Shown one piece after another: positions 42,742-51,714 of a stretch of 64,000 bases of DNA (position 1 is its first letter; the number at the start of each line of letters is the position of its first letter). The translations under genes were made by a program, and so were the position numbers. The notes under the pieces were generated by a model that saw only the letters and a list, made by a program, of their open reading frames with translations, was not told where the DNA came from and searched no databases. The DNA is from Desulfurococcus amylolyticus Z-533 (lineage in GTDB: Archaea > Thermoproteota > Thermoprotei_A > Sulfolobales > Desulfurococcaceae), in contig NZ_KI911318.1 of assembly GCF_000513855.1 (NCBI RefSeq), positions 140,086 through 204,085 of the forward strand, in the 5' to 3' direction.

Positions 42742-43848
42742 TTAAAAAGATGGCTTCTTCAATATTTTTTCCACTATCCCACTGGTGATCACTTCCTTGA
42801 ATCTCTTCTGATGCTCTATAAGTAGCTTTCTAAGCTTCTCAGCTGCTATTCTCTTACATTGCCCACAGAGTATTTTACCGTTCACACACTCATCATATCT
42901 CTCCTTCAATTCTTTTTCATCATCTATTAAATGATATACGTAGAGCTCGAATATGCTACACTTCCATGGCTCCCCCCCAAGTCTTCTCTGTTCCTCTGCT
43001 GTAGCCCTTCCACCGGTTAACGCGTTCGCAAGCTTCTTTTCCGCTATCTCTGGATCATCGTCGAGGTGTATAGCGTATTCAGGACGGCTTTTACTCATTT
43101 TGTTTCCATCCAACCCCCTTAATAGCTTATGATAGATGGAGCTAGGCCTCTTCAACCCAAACTCCTGCTCAAATCTATCAGCTATATCCCTCGTCAATCG
43201 CAGGTGTGGGTCTTGATCGGCTCCAACGGGTACCACTATGTACTTGTAACCTCCATATTTATCTAATTGGAGATGCAGTATATCTGCCGATTGTGTGAGC
43301 GCTGCCATAATTTTACCAGGATTTATATCGCCGTATATAGCCTCCATTTCAGCCGCAGTGATCTTTCTGGAGAATAATTGTATGAGTCTATAGTATTCAT
43401 TATCCATAGCTGTCTGATAGTAGAATTCAGCGTTATCCGGGTTTATCCCCCATGCAATAGAGTGAGCTACAAATTCGACTCCTCTTCTTATTACCTCGCT
43501 CCTATCCTCTCTTCTCACAATATATGCTTCGGCATCCGCTATAGCTATTTTTATATGTGCTCCAAGGGATTGAAGGAACTTTAATTCCTCATAAACCATC
43601 GCTGTCCCAAGGTGGGGTCTTCCACTAGGCATGAACCCGGTGAGCACAGCTACTTTTTCACCGCGTTTAAGTGCTTCAAGCCATACGTCGAAATCCCTGT
43701 GTCCGAATATGACTAGTCTCTCAAAGTACTTGTGTTTATGGGGCAGTAGCCCCAGGATCTTATCGATCGGGCTAATACCGAATTCCTCCAGTAGTTTCCT
43801 GTAATCCTCTATAGCGTAGTGACCCCATGGATCTAGCTTGGCACCCAT
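42742..43848 (-). CDS. trpS: Tryptophanyl-tRNA synthetase
   Basis: Class I synthetase of the archaeal/eukaryal type. The HIGH-equivalent is MPSGRPHLGTAM and the KMSKS loop is present as GNKMSKSRPEY. Other family stretches are FGHRDFDVWLEA and VPVGADQDPHLRLTRDIA. ATG 43848 (MGAKLDPWGHY) is preferred, with GGTGG upstream; the frame opens at TTG 43905. The product is 368 aa. Confidence 0.95.
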   Translation of the reverse strand: MGAKLDPWGHYAIEDYRKLLEEFGISPIDKILGLLPHKHKYFERLVIFGHRDFDVWLEALKRGEKVAVLTGFMPSGRPHLGTAMVYEELKFLQSLGAHIKIAIADAEAYIVRREDRSEVIRRGVEFVAHSIAWGINPDNAEFYYQTAMDNEYYRLIQLFSRKITAAEMEAIYGDINPGKIMAALTQSADILHLQLDKYGGYKYIVVPVGADQDPHLRLTRDIADRFEQEFGLKRPSSIYHKLLRGLDGNKMSKSRPEYAIHLDDDPEIAEKKLANALTGGRATAEEQRRLGGEPWKCSIFELYVYHLIDDEKELKERYDECVNGKILCGQCKRIAAEKLRKLLIEHQKRFKEVITSGIVEKILKKPSF

Positions 43849-43971
43849 TTCAACCACCCTATTCAAATTCTGGCTCGGTCCCGGAGATTCCTCATCACTA
43901 TTCAACCTGGACTAGGATACCTCATTGCCTTCATCGATTAATAAGAGAGAGCAATGAAAGGAGTATTAAAG

Positions 43972-45786
43972 TTATGTCGTTATAGCCTTTGCCAGCCCTG
44001 GTGGGTGATCTATTGGTCTTCCGAGCTTCACACCGATCCTGTATGAGAACAATTGAAGTGGTATTGTCGCTATAACAGGGTATAGGTATTTTTTACCCGG
44101 CACTTCTACACATATATTTTTACACGGGGCATCATTGATATTGATGGAGAACAATATGGCTTCACGGTTGAGGACCTCTTTTACAACTTTCAAATAGAGT
44201 TGCTTCGCTGGTTCTTCAAAGGGCTCGATTAGTATCACTGGGAATTCATGGGATACCAGGGTAAGAGGGCCGTGTCTCAACTCGCCTAGCTGCACTCCTT
44301 CTGCATGTATTAGGGCTGCCTCTTTAAGCTTTAATGCGCCCTCCAGCGCTATAGGGTATGTGATACCGCTTCCGGCAACGTATACATTATAGAATAATGG
44401 GAGGGAATTCACTATCGATGTAATCCTAGAGTCAAACCTTGTAATTAATTCCTTGAGCTCTTTACTAGTGTTCCTAATCTCGTTAATTATTGTATTATAA
44501 TCATTGAAGCTCTGTCTTCCATTAAATATCCCAGTGTATGATGCCAGTAGTAATAATGCAGCTATTGTTGAGGAGAAAGACTTGGTAGCCGGCACAGCTA
44601 TCTCGGGGCCTGCCCCTATTGGTAGATACACGTTTGATTCTAACGCAAGGCGTGAACCAACGTTGTTAGTGACCCCTATAATAACGGCCCCCCGTTGCTT
44701 AGCTAGTTTAACGCTATTTATTACATCGCTCGTCTCACCGCTCTGGCTCACTGCTATAAGAACGGAGCCCGTGGTTATGGACTCTAGTATGGAGTAGGGG
44801 AACTCAGCCGCTGAGACAGGTGTAATGGAGATACCGGCTAGCTCGGCGAAATAGTATGAGGCAACCAATCCTGCATGGAGGCTTGAACCGTTCGCAACTA
44901 TATAGACGTCTCTAGCGCCATGTATAATCATCGAGGCTAGCCTTAGGTATTTATCCATTATTGCAATGGTTGTCCTATAGATAGCGTCCGGGGTCTCATA
45001 TATCTCCTTCAGCATGTAATGTGGGAAGCCGGCTTTTTCCACGTATTCAATACCATATTTAACACGCTTACTCTGTAGACTAGCTAAATCCACATGTTCT
45101 CCTGTCGAGATCCTATATAATACTTGTTTCTCTAAGCTGATTAATCCAGCCATTCCATCCTCAATGATGTATGCTGTGTCCGCTAATCCGTGAAGCGATG
45201 TTAGATCACTGGAGAGGTACACGCATTGAGAACCGATCCCTATGACCAGGGGTTGGCCATTCTGAATAAATAATATACCATCCACCCCGGAGACGAGGAA
45301 TGCTAATGAGTACAGACCCTTCAACTCACTGCCTATCCTTAGTAAAGCTCTTAGTAGGTCCTTCTCCATAGTATAGTATTTCTCGAGGAGGTGTGCCGCG
45401 ATCTCTGTATCGGTTCTAGATCTTAATATATGCCCCTCTTTTTCAAGCTCTGTCCTATATGCCTCATAGTTGTCTATTATGCCATCTCCAACAACAGCTA
45501 TCCCCCCGTTGCAATCGGTTAATGGATGAGTATTTTCATAAACCGGCCAGCCACGGCTTGCATACCTGGTATGGGCCAGCGCTATACGGGAGGGTATGTT
45601 TTCCAGGTCTACTTGCTTAACCACATCGTCCAAGTGTCCTGGGGCTTTCCTAATTTCAAGCCCCTTGTCTACGGGGAATACAACACCGGTGCCATTATAT
45701 CCCCTATAAAGGAGCCTTCGTAGCCCAGTAACTATGAGCCCTCTAGGTATAGTGGTGCTACATATTACGCCGAATATGCCTCCCAT
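43972..45786 (-). CDS. glmS: GlmS-like protein with a glutaminase domain lacking the N-terminal cysteine
   Basis: Homologue of glucosamine-6-phosphate synthase, 604 aa. The N-terminal Ntn domain is recognisable (HTRYASRG, ENTHPLTDCNGGIAVVGDG, SRTDTE). However, it starts MGGIFGV where active enzymes start MCGI, and GDGII replaces HNGII, so the nucleophile and oxyanion asparagine are gone. The two SIS domains are intact (SQSGETSDVINSVKLAKQRG, GPEIAVPATKSFSST, EGALKLKEAALIHAEG), as is the C-terminal LAKAI lysine. It may use free ammonia or act only as an isomerase. Confidence 0.9.
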   Translation of the reverse strand: MGGIFGVICSTTIPRGLIVTGLRRLLYRGYNGTGVVFPVDKGLEIRKAPGHLDDVVKQVDLENIPSRIALAHTRYASRGWPVYENTHPLTDCNGGIAVVGDGIIDNYEAYRTELEKEGHILRSRTDTEIAAHLLEKYYTMEKDLLRALLRIGSELKGLYSLAFLVSGVDGILFIQNGQPLVIGIGSQCVYLSSDLTSLHGLADTAYIIEDGMAGLISLEKQVLYRISTGEHVDLASLQSKRVKYGIEYVEKAGFPHYMLKEIYETPDAIYRTTIAIMDKYLRLASMIIHGARDVYIVANGSSLHAGLVASYYFAELAGISITPVSAAEFPYSILESITTGSVLIAVSQSGETSDVINSVKLAKQRGAVIIGVTNNVGSRLALESNVYLPIGAGPEIAVPATKSFSSTIAALLLLASYTGIFNGRQSFNDYNTIINEIRNTSKELKELITRFDSRITSIVNSLPLFYNVYVAGSGITYPIALEGALKLKEAALIHAEGVQLGELRHGPLTLVSHEFPVILIEPFEEPAKQLYLKVVKEVLNREAILFSININDAPCKNICVEVPGKKYLYPVIATIPLQLFSYRIGVKLGRPIDHPPGLAKAITT

Positions 45787-45856
45787 ACTAAAGCACCGTT
45801 TTAATAATTCGATTCTCTATTTATATTAATTTAGCTAGAGTACGGGAGAACGCGTC

Positions 45857-46540
45857 ATGCCTCGATACACTATTATAAAACTCAGAGAGCTCAATAGATA
45901 CCTCAACAATAAGAAGTATTCCGAGAAAATCCGTTACCTACTAGAATATGGTTACAATGTTCACTCCATTATTAATAGGGTTCTCCAATCCTATGGGGGA
46001 ATAGTGTTCAACCTCGATACTGGCGAATATATCGCGTTAACTAATGGAATAGGTGAAGACATACATAGGGAATTACTAATTGAACTAGATAGGGAGACCA
46101 TGCACGGGGTTCAAATGGCCTCTGTGACGGCTTCGAACCCGTTAACAGCTTTACTGGGTGCATCAATATATTTCAGTAAAGGCCATAGGTTCGTGTTTGA
46201 GGAGGAAGCAGGGAGTAGAGACGAGTACTGGGTTGCATCAATACAGCTACCATTATTCTCCAGCAGCTACGATGCATACATAGTGTATAACTCACTATAT
46301 AACTCGATTCATAGGGCGGCAGAGAAGTATGGGGGGCTACTTATTGAGAAAACAACTGGATTAGTAACTATTGTTGGAGGTAAGGAACTCGGGTCCCTAG
46401 TTAATGAGTTATCAAGCATAGGGTTTGTTGGGGTAGGGGTGTCTCCCATCGGCCGTAACGCGTATAGGAATGCTTTTAAGGCGCTTCAACTCCTAATTGA
46501 TGGAGTCGTAGATGGGAGGTTACATATCATACAGGGATGA
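45857..46540 (+). CDS. Hypothetical protein, divergent from glmS-like gene
   Basis: This 227-aa mixed alpha/beta protein has no membrane span and no recognised family. Notable features are a basic N-terminal region (KLRELNRYLNNKKYSEKIRY), the stretch VTASNPLTALLGASIYFSKG and a C-terminal half rich in glycine turns (GVGVSPIGRNAYRN). It shares a 70-bp divergent promoter region with the glmS-like gene, so co-regulation is possible. Codon use matches the host. Confidence 0.55.
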   Translation: MPRYTIIKLRELNRYLNNKKYSEKIRYLLEYGYNVHSIINRVLQSYGGIVFNLDTGEYIALTNGIGEDIHRELLIELDRETMHGVQMASVTASNPLTALLGASIYFSKGHRFVFEEEAGSRDEYWVASIQLPLFSSSYDAYIVYNSLYNSIHRAAEKYGGLLIEKTTGLVTIVGGKELGSLVNELSSIGFVGVGVSPIGRNAYRNAFKALQLLIDGVVDGRLHIIQG

Positions 46541-46569
46541 GGGTTTCAACGTGGTGAAGGATTCTAAAG

Positions 46570-46628
46570 TCATCAGCTCTGGGGCCCGTTCATCGCTTGG
46601 CTCACCGGTAATACCATTCATCACGAGA
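46570..46628 (-). ncRNA. C/D-box guide sRNA (D' box GTGA)
   Basis: On the minus strand: C GTGATGA (46624-46618), a 12-nt guide ATGGTATTACCG, D' GTGA (46605-46602, one mismatch to CTGA), C' GCGATGA (46596-46590), a 13-nt guide ACGGGCCCCAGAG, and D CTGA (46576-46573). The spacing is that of archaeal C/D guides. A TATA-like GAATTTAAGG lies at about 46658-46668, some 30 bp upstream. Confidence 0.6.
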
Positions 46629-46682
46629 TAAATTAATTCGTTCGAGCCTCAAATCCTTAAATTCGGTGATTGGTGGGGGTGG

Positions 46683-46991
46683 CTATGAAGAATATATGGT
46701 TGAATCAACTATGGTCAACTTTCCTAAGGAACCTCTGGATCTCGCGAAACCTATATATATATTGATTATTCTAAGTGATTGTTCCACTTCCTCACTGTAG
46801 AAGCAGGAAGAGTCAACTTTACTTCCATCAATTAATGTTGCGATGAGCTTCTTGAAACCTTTTTTATCGCAGTCCAGGATGTCAGCCTTCATTACAATCC
46901 CGATCATCGCGAGTGCTTCTATGTGTCTTAGGCTACAATTACTCCGGCATGTAATATATTTCTTCAACTCTTCCGTAGACACGGGTACCAC
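46683..46991 (-). CDS. Small hypothetical protein
   Basis: This 102-aa soluble product has four cysteines (CRSNC, DCDKK, SSCFY), helical content and no recognised family. It could be a small regulator. The start is GTG 46991 or GTG 46982. It stands alone between the sRNA and the CdvB gene, opposite in strand to the latter. Confidence 0.45.
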   Translation of the reverse strand: MVPVSTEELKKYITCRSNCSLRHIEALAMIGIVMKADILDCDKKGFKKLIATLIDGSKVDSSCFYSEEVEQSLRIINIYIGFARSRGSLGKLTIVDSTIYSS

Positions 46992-47135
46992 TCTCTAATA
47001 TAGAAACTAGTAGAACACTAGGAATGCATTGTTTATAAATGTTTTCACCGGGAAAATCGGACATGCCTCTTTTGTTACAAGGGATCCCAGGGTTTAAAAA
47101 TAAATAATTGTGCATAAGCGTGATGGGGATATCTA

Positions 47136-47759
47136 ATGAGCTATAGAAGAGAGGAAACTGTTGGGGAGAAATTAAGGAAATTGTTCACAAATGATAAGGA
47201 CCCAGTTGAGAAGAAGGCTATAATCGCCCAGTACAGAATAAAGACTGCGATAGGTAGGATAAACAACTACCTTGAAAAACTCTCTGAAAGAGACCGTGAA
47301 TTATTTGAAATGATAGTTGAATCACTTACGAGGAAAGACGAGTTAAGGGCTAAAATGTACGCCAAGGAGGTAGCTGAAATAAGGAAGGTCAGTAAGCAAT
47401 TACTCACCGTACAGTACGCATTAGAGCATGCCGCGTTAAAGCTTGAGACATTCATAATATATGGTGGCGCTGTGAATGAGGTTGCACCGGTACTTGGTGT
47501 TATGAAGGAAGCGGTGAACATATTGAGGGGTGTGGCACCAGATATATGGATCGACCTACAGTACGCTGTGAGGGAACTAGAGACAGCCGTAGGCGCTGGA
47601 ATCGTAGACTTAACCACGGATATAGGAGTAGGTATGGACAGCGAGGCGAAGAAGGTATTAGAGGAGGCGAAGATCGTAGCAGAGCAGAAGATGAAGGAGA
47701 AGTTCGCGGAGCTACCGAAGACTATCGTTCCAGAGGGAGAAAGCGTAAAGAGCAGCTAG
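47136..47759 (+). CDS. ESCRT-III (Snf7) family cell-division protein, CdvB paralogue
   Basis: This 207-aa helical protein has the archaeal ESCRT-III core: KLRKLFTNDKDPVEKKAIIA, a long basic helix with RIKTAIGRINNYLEKL, and later helices (LRGVAPDIWIDLQYAVRELE). ESCRT-III polymers constrict the membrane at division. It ends soon after the core, without the winged-helix/MIM2 tail of true CdvB, so it is a short paralogue of the CdvB1-B3 kind. CdvA and CdvC are not in the window. Confidence 0.87.
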   Translation: MSYRREETVGEKLRKLFTNDKDPVEKKAIIAQYRIKTAIGRINNYLEKLSERDRELFEMIVESLTRKDELRAKMYAKEVAEIRKVSKQLLTVQYALEHAALKLETFIIYGGAVNEVAPVLGVMKEAVNILRGVAPDIWIDLQYAVRELETAVGAGIVDLTTDIGVGMDSEAKKVLEEAKIVAEQKMKEKFAELPKTIVPEGESVKSS

Positions 47760-48289
47760 CTGGCTTTTTTACTTACATACTGTTCAATTAACTGTGATAC
47801 TTTAAGGTCTATGTTTTTTCCGAGTACTCTTAGGGCATTTACTAGTTCATCTCTCTTTGATATATAATCCTCTGCCTTTAATGGATCGATCTCAACACTT
47901 ACCCCCTTTACACGCATGTATATTCTACCAGGCTCTATTAATAGAATCGTGTTTCTTGTCTTTATGCTTATCGAGTTTTTCTCCAGGTTTACCGATACAA
48001 TAATATATTCTGGCTTACTCCGCATAACCACTATTTCGCTTTTACCTATTATAAGATAGGTATATGATGCCAGCCTGGTAACCCCCCTCTTTACATCCTC
48101 GGCTTTCAGTCTTTTATCCACTTGATCAAGCCACACAGCGACATCGTCAACTATCTTCCTTAGCCTCGAGATTAGGGTGATGGATTTCGAGTCTAACTCA
48201 TGTCTTTCAATAACTTGGGACTTAATGTTTTGTGAGAGCATTGTAAGTGTTCTAACTACTCCTTCAATAGTTGGCGGTGTAGTACTCAT
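47756..48289 (-). CDS. Hypothetical coiled-coil protein convergent to the CdvB paralogue
   Basis: This 177-aa protein starts at ATG 48289 (MSTTPPTIEGVVRT) with GGTGG upstream. Helical N- and C-terminal parts flank a beta-rich middle (YIIVSVNLEKNSISIKTRNT then IYMRVKGVSVEID). It overlaps the cdvB-like stop by 4 bp, tail to tail. The family is not recognised. It lies 10-22 bp after the HypE-like gene on the same strand. Confidence 0.55.
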   Translation of the reverse strand: MSTTPPTIEGVVRTLTMLSQNIKSQVIERHELDSKSITLISRLRKIVDDVAVWLDQVDKRLKAEDVKRGVTRLASYTYLIIGKSEIVVMRSKPEYIIVSVNLEKNSISIKTRNTILLIEPGRIYMRVKGVSVEIDPLKAEDYISKRDELVNALRVLGKNIDLKVSQLIEQYVSKKAS

Positions 48290-48310
48290 TGCATCCACCA
48301 AGTCTCAGAC

Positions 48311-49306
48311 TCATTTATTCCACAGCTTATAAATTTCATCAGTAATATCGGAGTCTATAATAGTAATGGTTTCCCCGCTATCTCCCTTAATTATGACCCT
48401 TCCTTCCCCTCTGGTAACCCGTCCCACCACACTGTGCCTGATACCATGCTTCTTTAACTCATTTAACAAGCTGTCTAAGTAGCCAGGGGCAACTGTTGCA
48501 ACGATACATCCACTACTCAGTAATCTAAGCGGGTCTACGTTGACAGCGCTCGTTATTCTTTTAACCTCCTCATCGATGTAGAATGCCTTGTCTAAGACTA
48601 CGATGTCTTTCTTGCTGGCGGATGCTACTTCCCTAAGGGCTTGTAATATACCTCCCTCTGTAGCATCATGCATAGTGTTCACGTAATCTTTTATAGCTAA
48701 AGCTGTCTTAACAATACTTACATCGTAGATGAAGCTGCGTGCATGTTCGATAACATCTCTCGGAACTTTTCCCAGTAATTTATCCCCGAAGTCCCATGCA
48801 ATAACTCCTGCACCCTCACCCCCTATCCTCCCGATTACAACCACGTAGTCTCCTTCCCCAGCGTCTCTCGTGGAAATTACCCTTCCATTAGTGTACCCTA
48901 TCACAGTCATCGCTATTATCGGTCTATCTAATCCCGGCGTGACCTCTGTATGACCCCCTATAGCTACACCACGTATCTCGCTTAGTGCTTTCCCCATATC
49001 ACTGAACAATTCCTCCGCCTCCTCAACACTATAATGCCTTGGGATTAATACTACTGGCATAAACCATTTCGGGGTCACTCCTCTAACAGCTATATCGTTG
49101 CTTGCTACGTGCACGGCTAGATAACCGGCTTTTTTCACTCCAGTGGTTATGGGGTCTACGTGTGTCACGAGAAAACCATCTTTAAATCTGATGACGGCAG
49201 CGTCTTCGCCCTGCATCGGGCCTATTACTAGGTCTGGATCCATTGAGGGAAGCAGCGAGAGAAACCTATTCATAATGCTCCATGAAAACTTCCCGGTCTT
49301 ATCCAT
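48311..49306 (-). CDS. HypE/AIR-synthase family protein
   Basis: This protein of about 331 aa is of the PurM/HypE/SelD/ThiL fold. It has GEDAAVIRFKDGFLVTHVDP, AVHVASNDIAVRG, and the ATP-binding glycine stretch VIGRIGGEGAGVIAWD, then DATEGGILQALREVA. True HypE ends in a PRIC cysteine that is carbamoylated. This one ends IYKLWNK with no cysteine, so hydrogenase cyanide-ligand synthesis is unlikely. It is better called a HypE-like kinase or phosphatase of unknown substrate. Confidence 0.7.
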   Translation of the reverse strand: MDKTGKFSWSIMNRFLSLLPSMDPDLVIGPMQGEDAAVIRFKDGFLVTHVDPITTGVKKAGYLAVHVASNDIAVRGVTPKWFMPVVLIPRHYSVEEAEELFSDMGKALSEIRGVAIGGHTEVTPGLDRPIIAMTVIGYTNGRVISTRDAGEGDYVVVIGRIGGEGAGVIAWDFGDKLLGKVPRDVIEHARSFIYDVSIVKTALAIKDYVNTMHDATEGGILQALREVASASKKDIVVLDKAFYIDEEVKRITSAVNVDPLRLLSSGCIVATVAPGYLDSLLNELKKHGIRHSVVGRVTRGEGRVIIKGDSGETITIIDSDITDEIYKLWNK

Positions 49307-49335
49307 AAGCACCCCTCAGTTTCTCCACATGGTAT

Positions 49336-49611
49336 TCAATTATCTATTTTAAGCTTTAAATGATACTTTGTGGCGCAGTCTTTGCAGATGTATTCTACAG
49401 GAGAGACCTGTATAAGGCAGTCCTCGCAGCCAATCCTTCCACAATACTTACAGTACCCGATAGATAGTTGTTGACCGCAAATCTCGCATAATGCCTCGCT
49501 GCATATTTTACATGTCTTCTTCGCCGAGTCAAAGTCGTCCTCACACACTCTTCTACCACAGAGATTACATTTATACAATGCCTCCTTCTCACCACATATC
49601 TCACACTTCAT
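49336..49611 (-). CDS. Cysteine-rich zinc-finger protein
   Basis: This 91-aa protein holds about 16 cysteines in CxxC pairs: CEIC, CNLCGRRVC, CKIC, CEIC, CKYCGRIGC, CKDC. The pattern suggests cross-braced B-box/HIT-like zinc fingers. ATG 49611 is preferred, with GGTGAGG upstream; GTG 49620 opens the frame. Function unknown. Between TatD and HypE-like genes on the same strand. Confidence 0.65.
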   Translation of the reverse strand: MKCEICGEKEALYKCNLCGRRVCEDDFDSAKKTCKICSEALCEICGQQLSIGYCKYCGRIGCEDCLIQVSPVEYICKDCATKYHLKLKIDN

Positions 49612-49649
49612 CTTCCTCACCTAGTTTCCCTTGAAATATTCGTCTCCTC

Positions 49650-50495
49650 TTACGGTGAAACACCATAGTATTTCGATATGTTATCAACCATTACTCTATA
49701 AACATACTCTTCATCAACCAGGTTATCCTCCAAGTAGTTTCTTATGACTCTAGGTATTTCCCAGGGATATGATGCCACACCGGGTCTTCCTGGATCATCT
49801 ATAAAGTCCGATTCTATCATGGCATTGGAAAGCTTCAGGGAGATAGCTTCCTTATTAAAGCTCTTTATGGGTATAGTGTATCCTAGCCCGAGTTCTTCAG
49901 CCGATACAGCTGTGTCTATTGCTGAGTGGTGGAGTATCATCTTACCGTGTTTAAACCCGGTTAAGTCCATCAGCTTCCTAATGGAGTATGCTGTGATCCA
50001 CCCACCTTGCTCTAAGTGTAGATGCACTACTGCATCATAGTTTCTAGCTATTTCCAGTGCCTTAATCATTATTGCCTCGGAGACAACAACTCTCTCCACG
50101 CTTGTCCCATAGTGTTGCCTACCGACTTCACCAATCCCGTCGAGAAGACCATTCTTTAAGGCATCCTCTATCAGGTTTAAAACCTTCTCAGCAAGCTCGT
50201 AGAGGCGTCTACCTTTAATGCCTTGCTTATAGTATTCATCTACTTCAGCAGGGTGGAAACCCATAAGTCTAGCTACTTTCACCCCATTCTCAGCCGCTGC
50301 TTTCGCCTCCCTGTTTAGTATCTCAAGTACTCTTCTATATGACTCTATATTGATCTCCTTTATGCCATAGTAATGTGGGGGAAGAGCTACGAGTGCTATA
50401 AACCAGCCACCCTCCTTGCGGAACTTCGCTGAGATCCTGCCAGCCCCAAGGCCTTTAACAGGGTTCGAATGTAGGTGTGCATCGCTGAAGAACAT
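49650..50495 (-). CDS. TatD-family metal-dependent hydrolase
   Basis: This 281-aa TIM-barrel hydrolase shows the metal-binding histidines of DAHLHSNPVKG at the N-terminus, the MGFHPAEVDEYY loop, GIGEVGRQHYG carrying the bridging glutamate, VVHLHLEQGGW and ILHHSAID, and a final aspartate in IESDFIDDPGRPG. This is an archaeal branch of the TatD/amidohydrolase group; nuclease activity is possible but not assured. Confidence 0.85.
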   Translation of the reverse strand: MFFSDAHLHSNPVKGLGAGRISAKFRKEGGWFIALVALPPHYYGIKEINIESYRRVLEILNREAKAAAENGVKVARLMGFHPAEVDEYYKQGIKGRRLYELAEKVLNLIEDALKNGLLDGIGEVGRQHYGTSVERVVVSEAIMIKALEIARNYDAVVHLHLEQGGWITAYSIRKLMDLTGFKHGKMILHHSAIDTAVSAEELGLGYTIPIKSFNKEAISLKLSNAMIESDFIDDPGRPGVASYPWEIPRVIRNYLEDNLVDEEYVYRVMVDNISKYYGVSP

Positions 50496-50640
50496 TGTAC
50501 ACGCCCCGTGTGTCCTACAATAGCGTTATCATTATTTAAATACCCCATGTAGTTGCTTTATATGATTGGTTTTGATAACATAGTAATTGAATATTTAATA
50601 ACCATGATATAAATATAGATATTAATACATGGTGATATAG

Positions 50641-51171
50641 ATGGATCAGGTAGTGAAAAAATATACAATAGTGGATGTATTATTACTCGGCGTTATCGCA
50701 GCCATATATAGCGTCCTCTTCTACGTATGGTGGGATGTATATTATCTTATAAAAGCCATTGGCGGGCCCATCGTGGCTAGATTAATCACATATGGATTAT
50801 GGTTTATGCCGGCCCCCCTGGCGGCATCTCTAATCCGTAAACCAGGGAGCGCGCTACTAGGCGAGTTCCTTCCAGCATTACTAGAATCAATAATACCTAC
50901 TCCAGGCGGGTTAACGAATGCTATATATGGTATAGCGCAGGGAGTATTTAGCGAGGCATCATATGCAGCCTTTATATATAGAAGATATGGTTTGCTGCAG
51001 GCATGCCTAGCAGGGGCTTTACCAGCGGTACCAGCATTTATTCTAGACGCCCTGTTATTCGGTGATATCTACCCAGTTAACGAGGCAGTAGTGGTTATAG
51101 CGGCCATAGCGTTAAGTGGAGCATTATACGGTGCAGCATCATACTTAGCGGCTAAGGTGGTTAAAGGCTGA
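50641..51171 (+). CDS. ECF transporter substrate-binding (S) component, YkoE-like
   Basis: This 176-aa protein has five or six membrane spans. KPGSALLGEFLPALLESIIP and YGIAQGVFSEASYAAFIYRR match the YkoE-type S components that bind hydroxymethylpyrimidine or thiamine. No energy-coupling ATPase genes are adjacent. A GGTGATATAG ribosome-binding site precedes ATG 50641. No TPP riboswitch is seen in the 145-bp leader. Confidence 0.7.
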   Translation: MDQVVKKYTIVDVLLLGVIAAIYSVLFYVWWDVYYLIKAIGGPIVARLITYGLWFMPAPLAASLIRKPGSALLGEFLPALLESIIPTPGGLTNAIYGIAQGVFSEASYAAFIYRRYGLLQACLAGALPAVPAFILDALLFGDIYPVNEAVVVIAAIALSGALYGAASYLAAKVVKG

Positions 51172-51282
51172 GGAATGATAACTCGAAGTGTAACCCCGAA
51201 AACTACTGTTTTATATATGATTAAAAGCCTCTATACTCCTAAGAACTTAGTAGTTTATCCCGGGATTTTAGGTGTAGGTGGC

Positions 51283-51714
51283 ATGACTACCCGTATTATT
51301 CTCAGGAACGATGTTGTTGATGTAAATGGGAGAGCCTACTCAGCCCCCCAGATAGTTTTGAAGGGAGTTTTCACCGGGGAAATAGTTTTAACTAGGGATA
51401 AAATAGAAGGGGTTCTCACAGCTGATACCGATCCAAGGGTCTTATTAGAGGAAAACATCCTTTTCGTAGACAATGGAGTTGAATTAACTGGGACTGTTAA
51501 CTCAATAGATATCCGTGGAATGCAACGGGACATCGCAATATCTACGGGCATTGGAAAATACCGTGGCTCCGAAGTGGTTGTGAGGCTCGAGAACACTAGA
51601 TCTATAATAAGTCTAAGCACTCATCCATTGAATGCAAGGCTAGTGTTTGAAAACTCTTACATAGAGGTTAAACAATCGTTTCTCGATGTAATCATTAAGG
51701 TTAGATCTCTCTAA
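51283..51714 (+). CDS. Hypothetical beta-rich protein
   Basis: From ATG 51283 (MTTRIILRNDVVDVNGRAYS) the product is 143 aa, rich in beta strands and valine/isoleucine, with no membrane span. GGTG lies eight bases upstream of this ATG, and a TATA-like TTTATATAT is near 51210. The frame is open back to ATG 51175, right after the YkoE-like gene, which would add 36 residues. No family is recognised. It is convergent with nadE, overlapping by 14 bp. Confidence 0.5.
   Translation: MTTRIILRNDVVDVNGRAYSAPQIVLKGVFTGEIVLTRDKIEGVLTADTDPRVLLEENILFVDNGVELTGTVNSIDIRGMQRDIAISTGIGKYRGSEVVVRLENTRSIISLSTHPLNARLVFENSYIEVKQSFLDVIIKVRSL

Noticed and set aside
50496..50640. TPP riboswitch upstream of the YkoE-like gene
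   Set aside because: The conserved CTGAGA and related motifs are absent from the leader.
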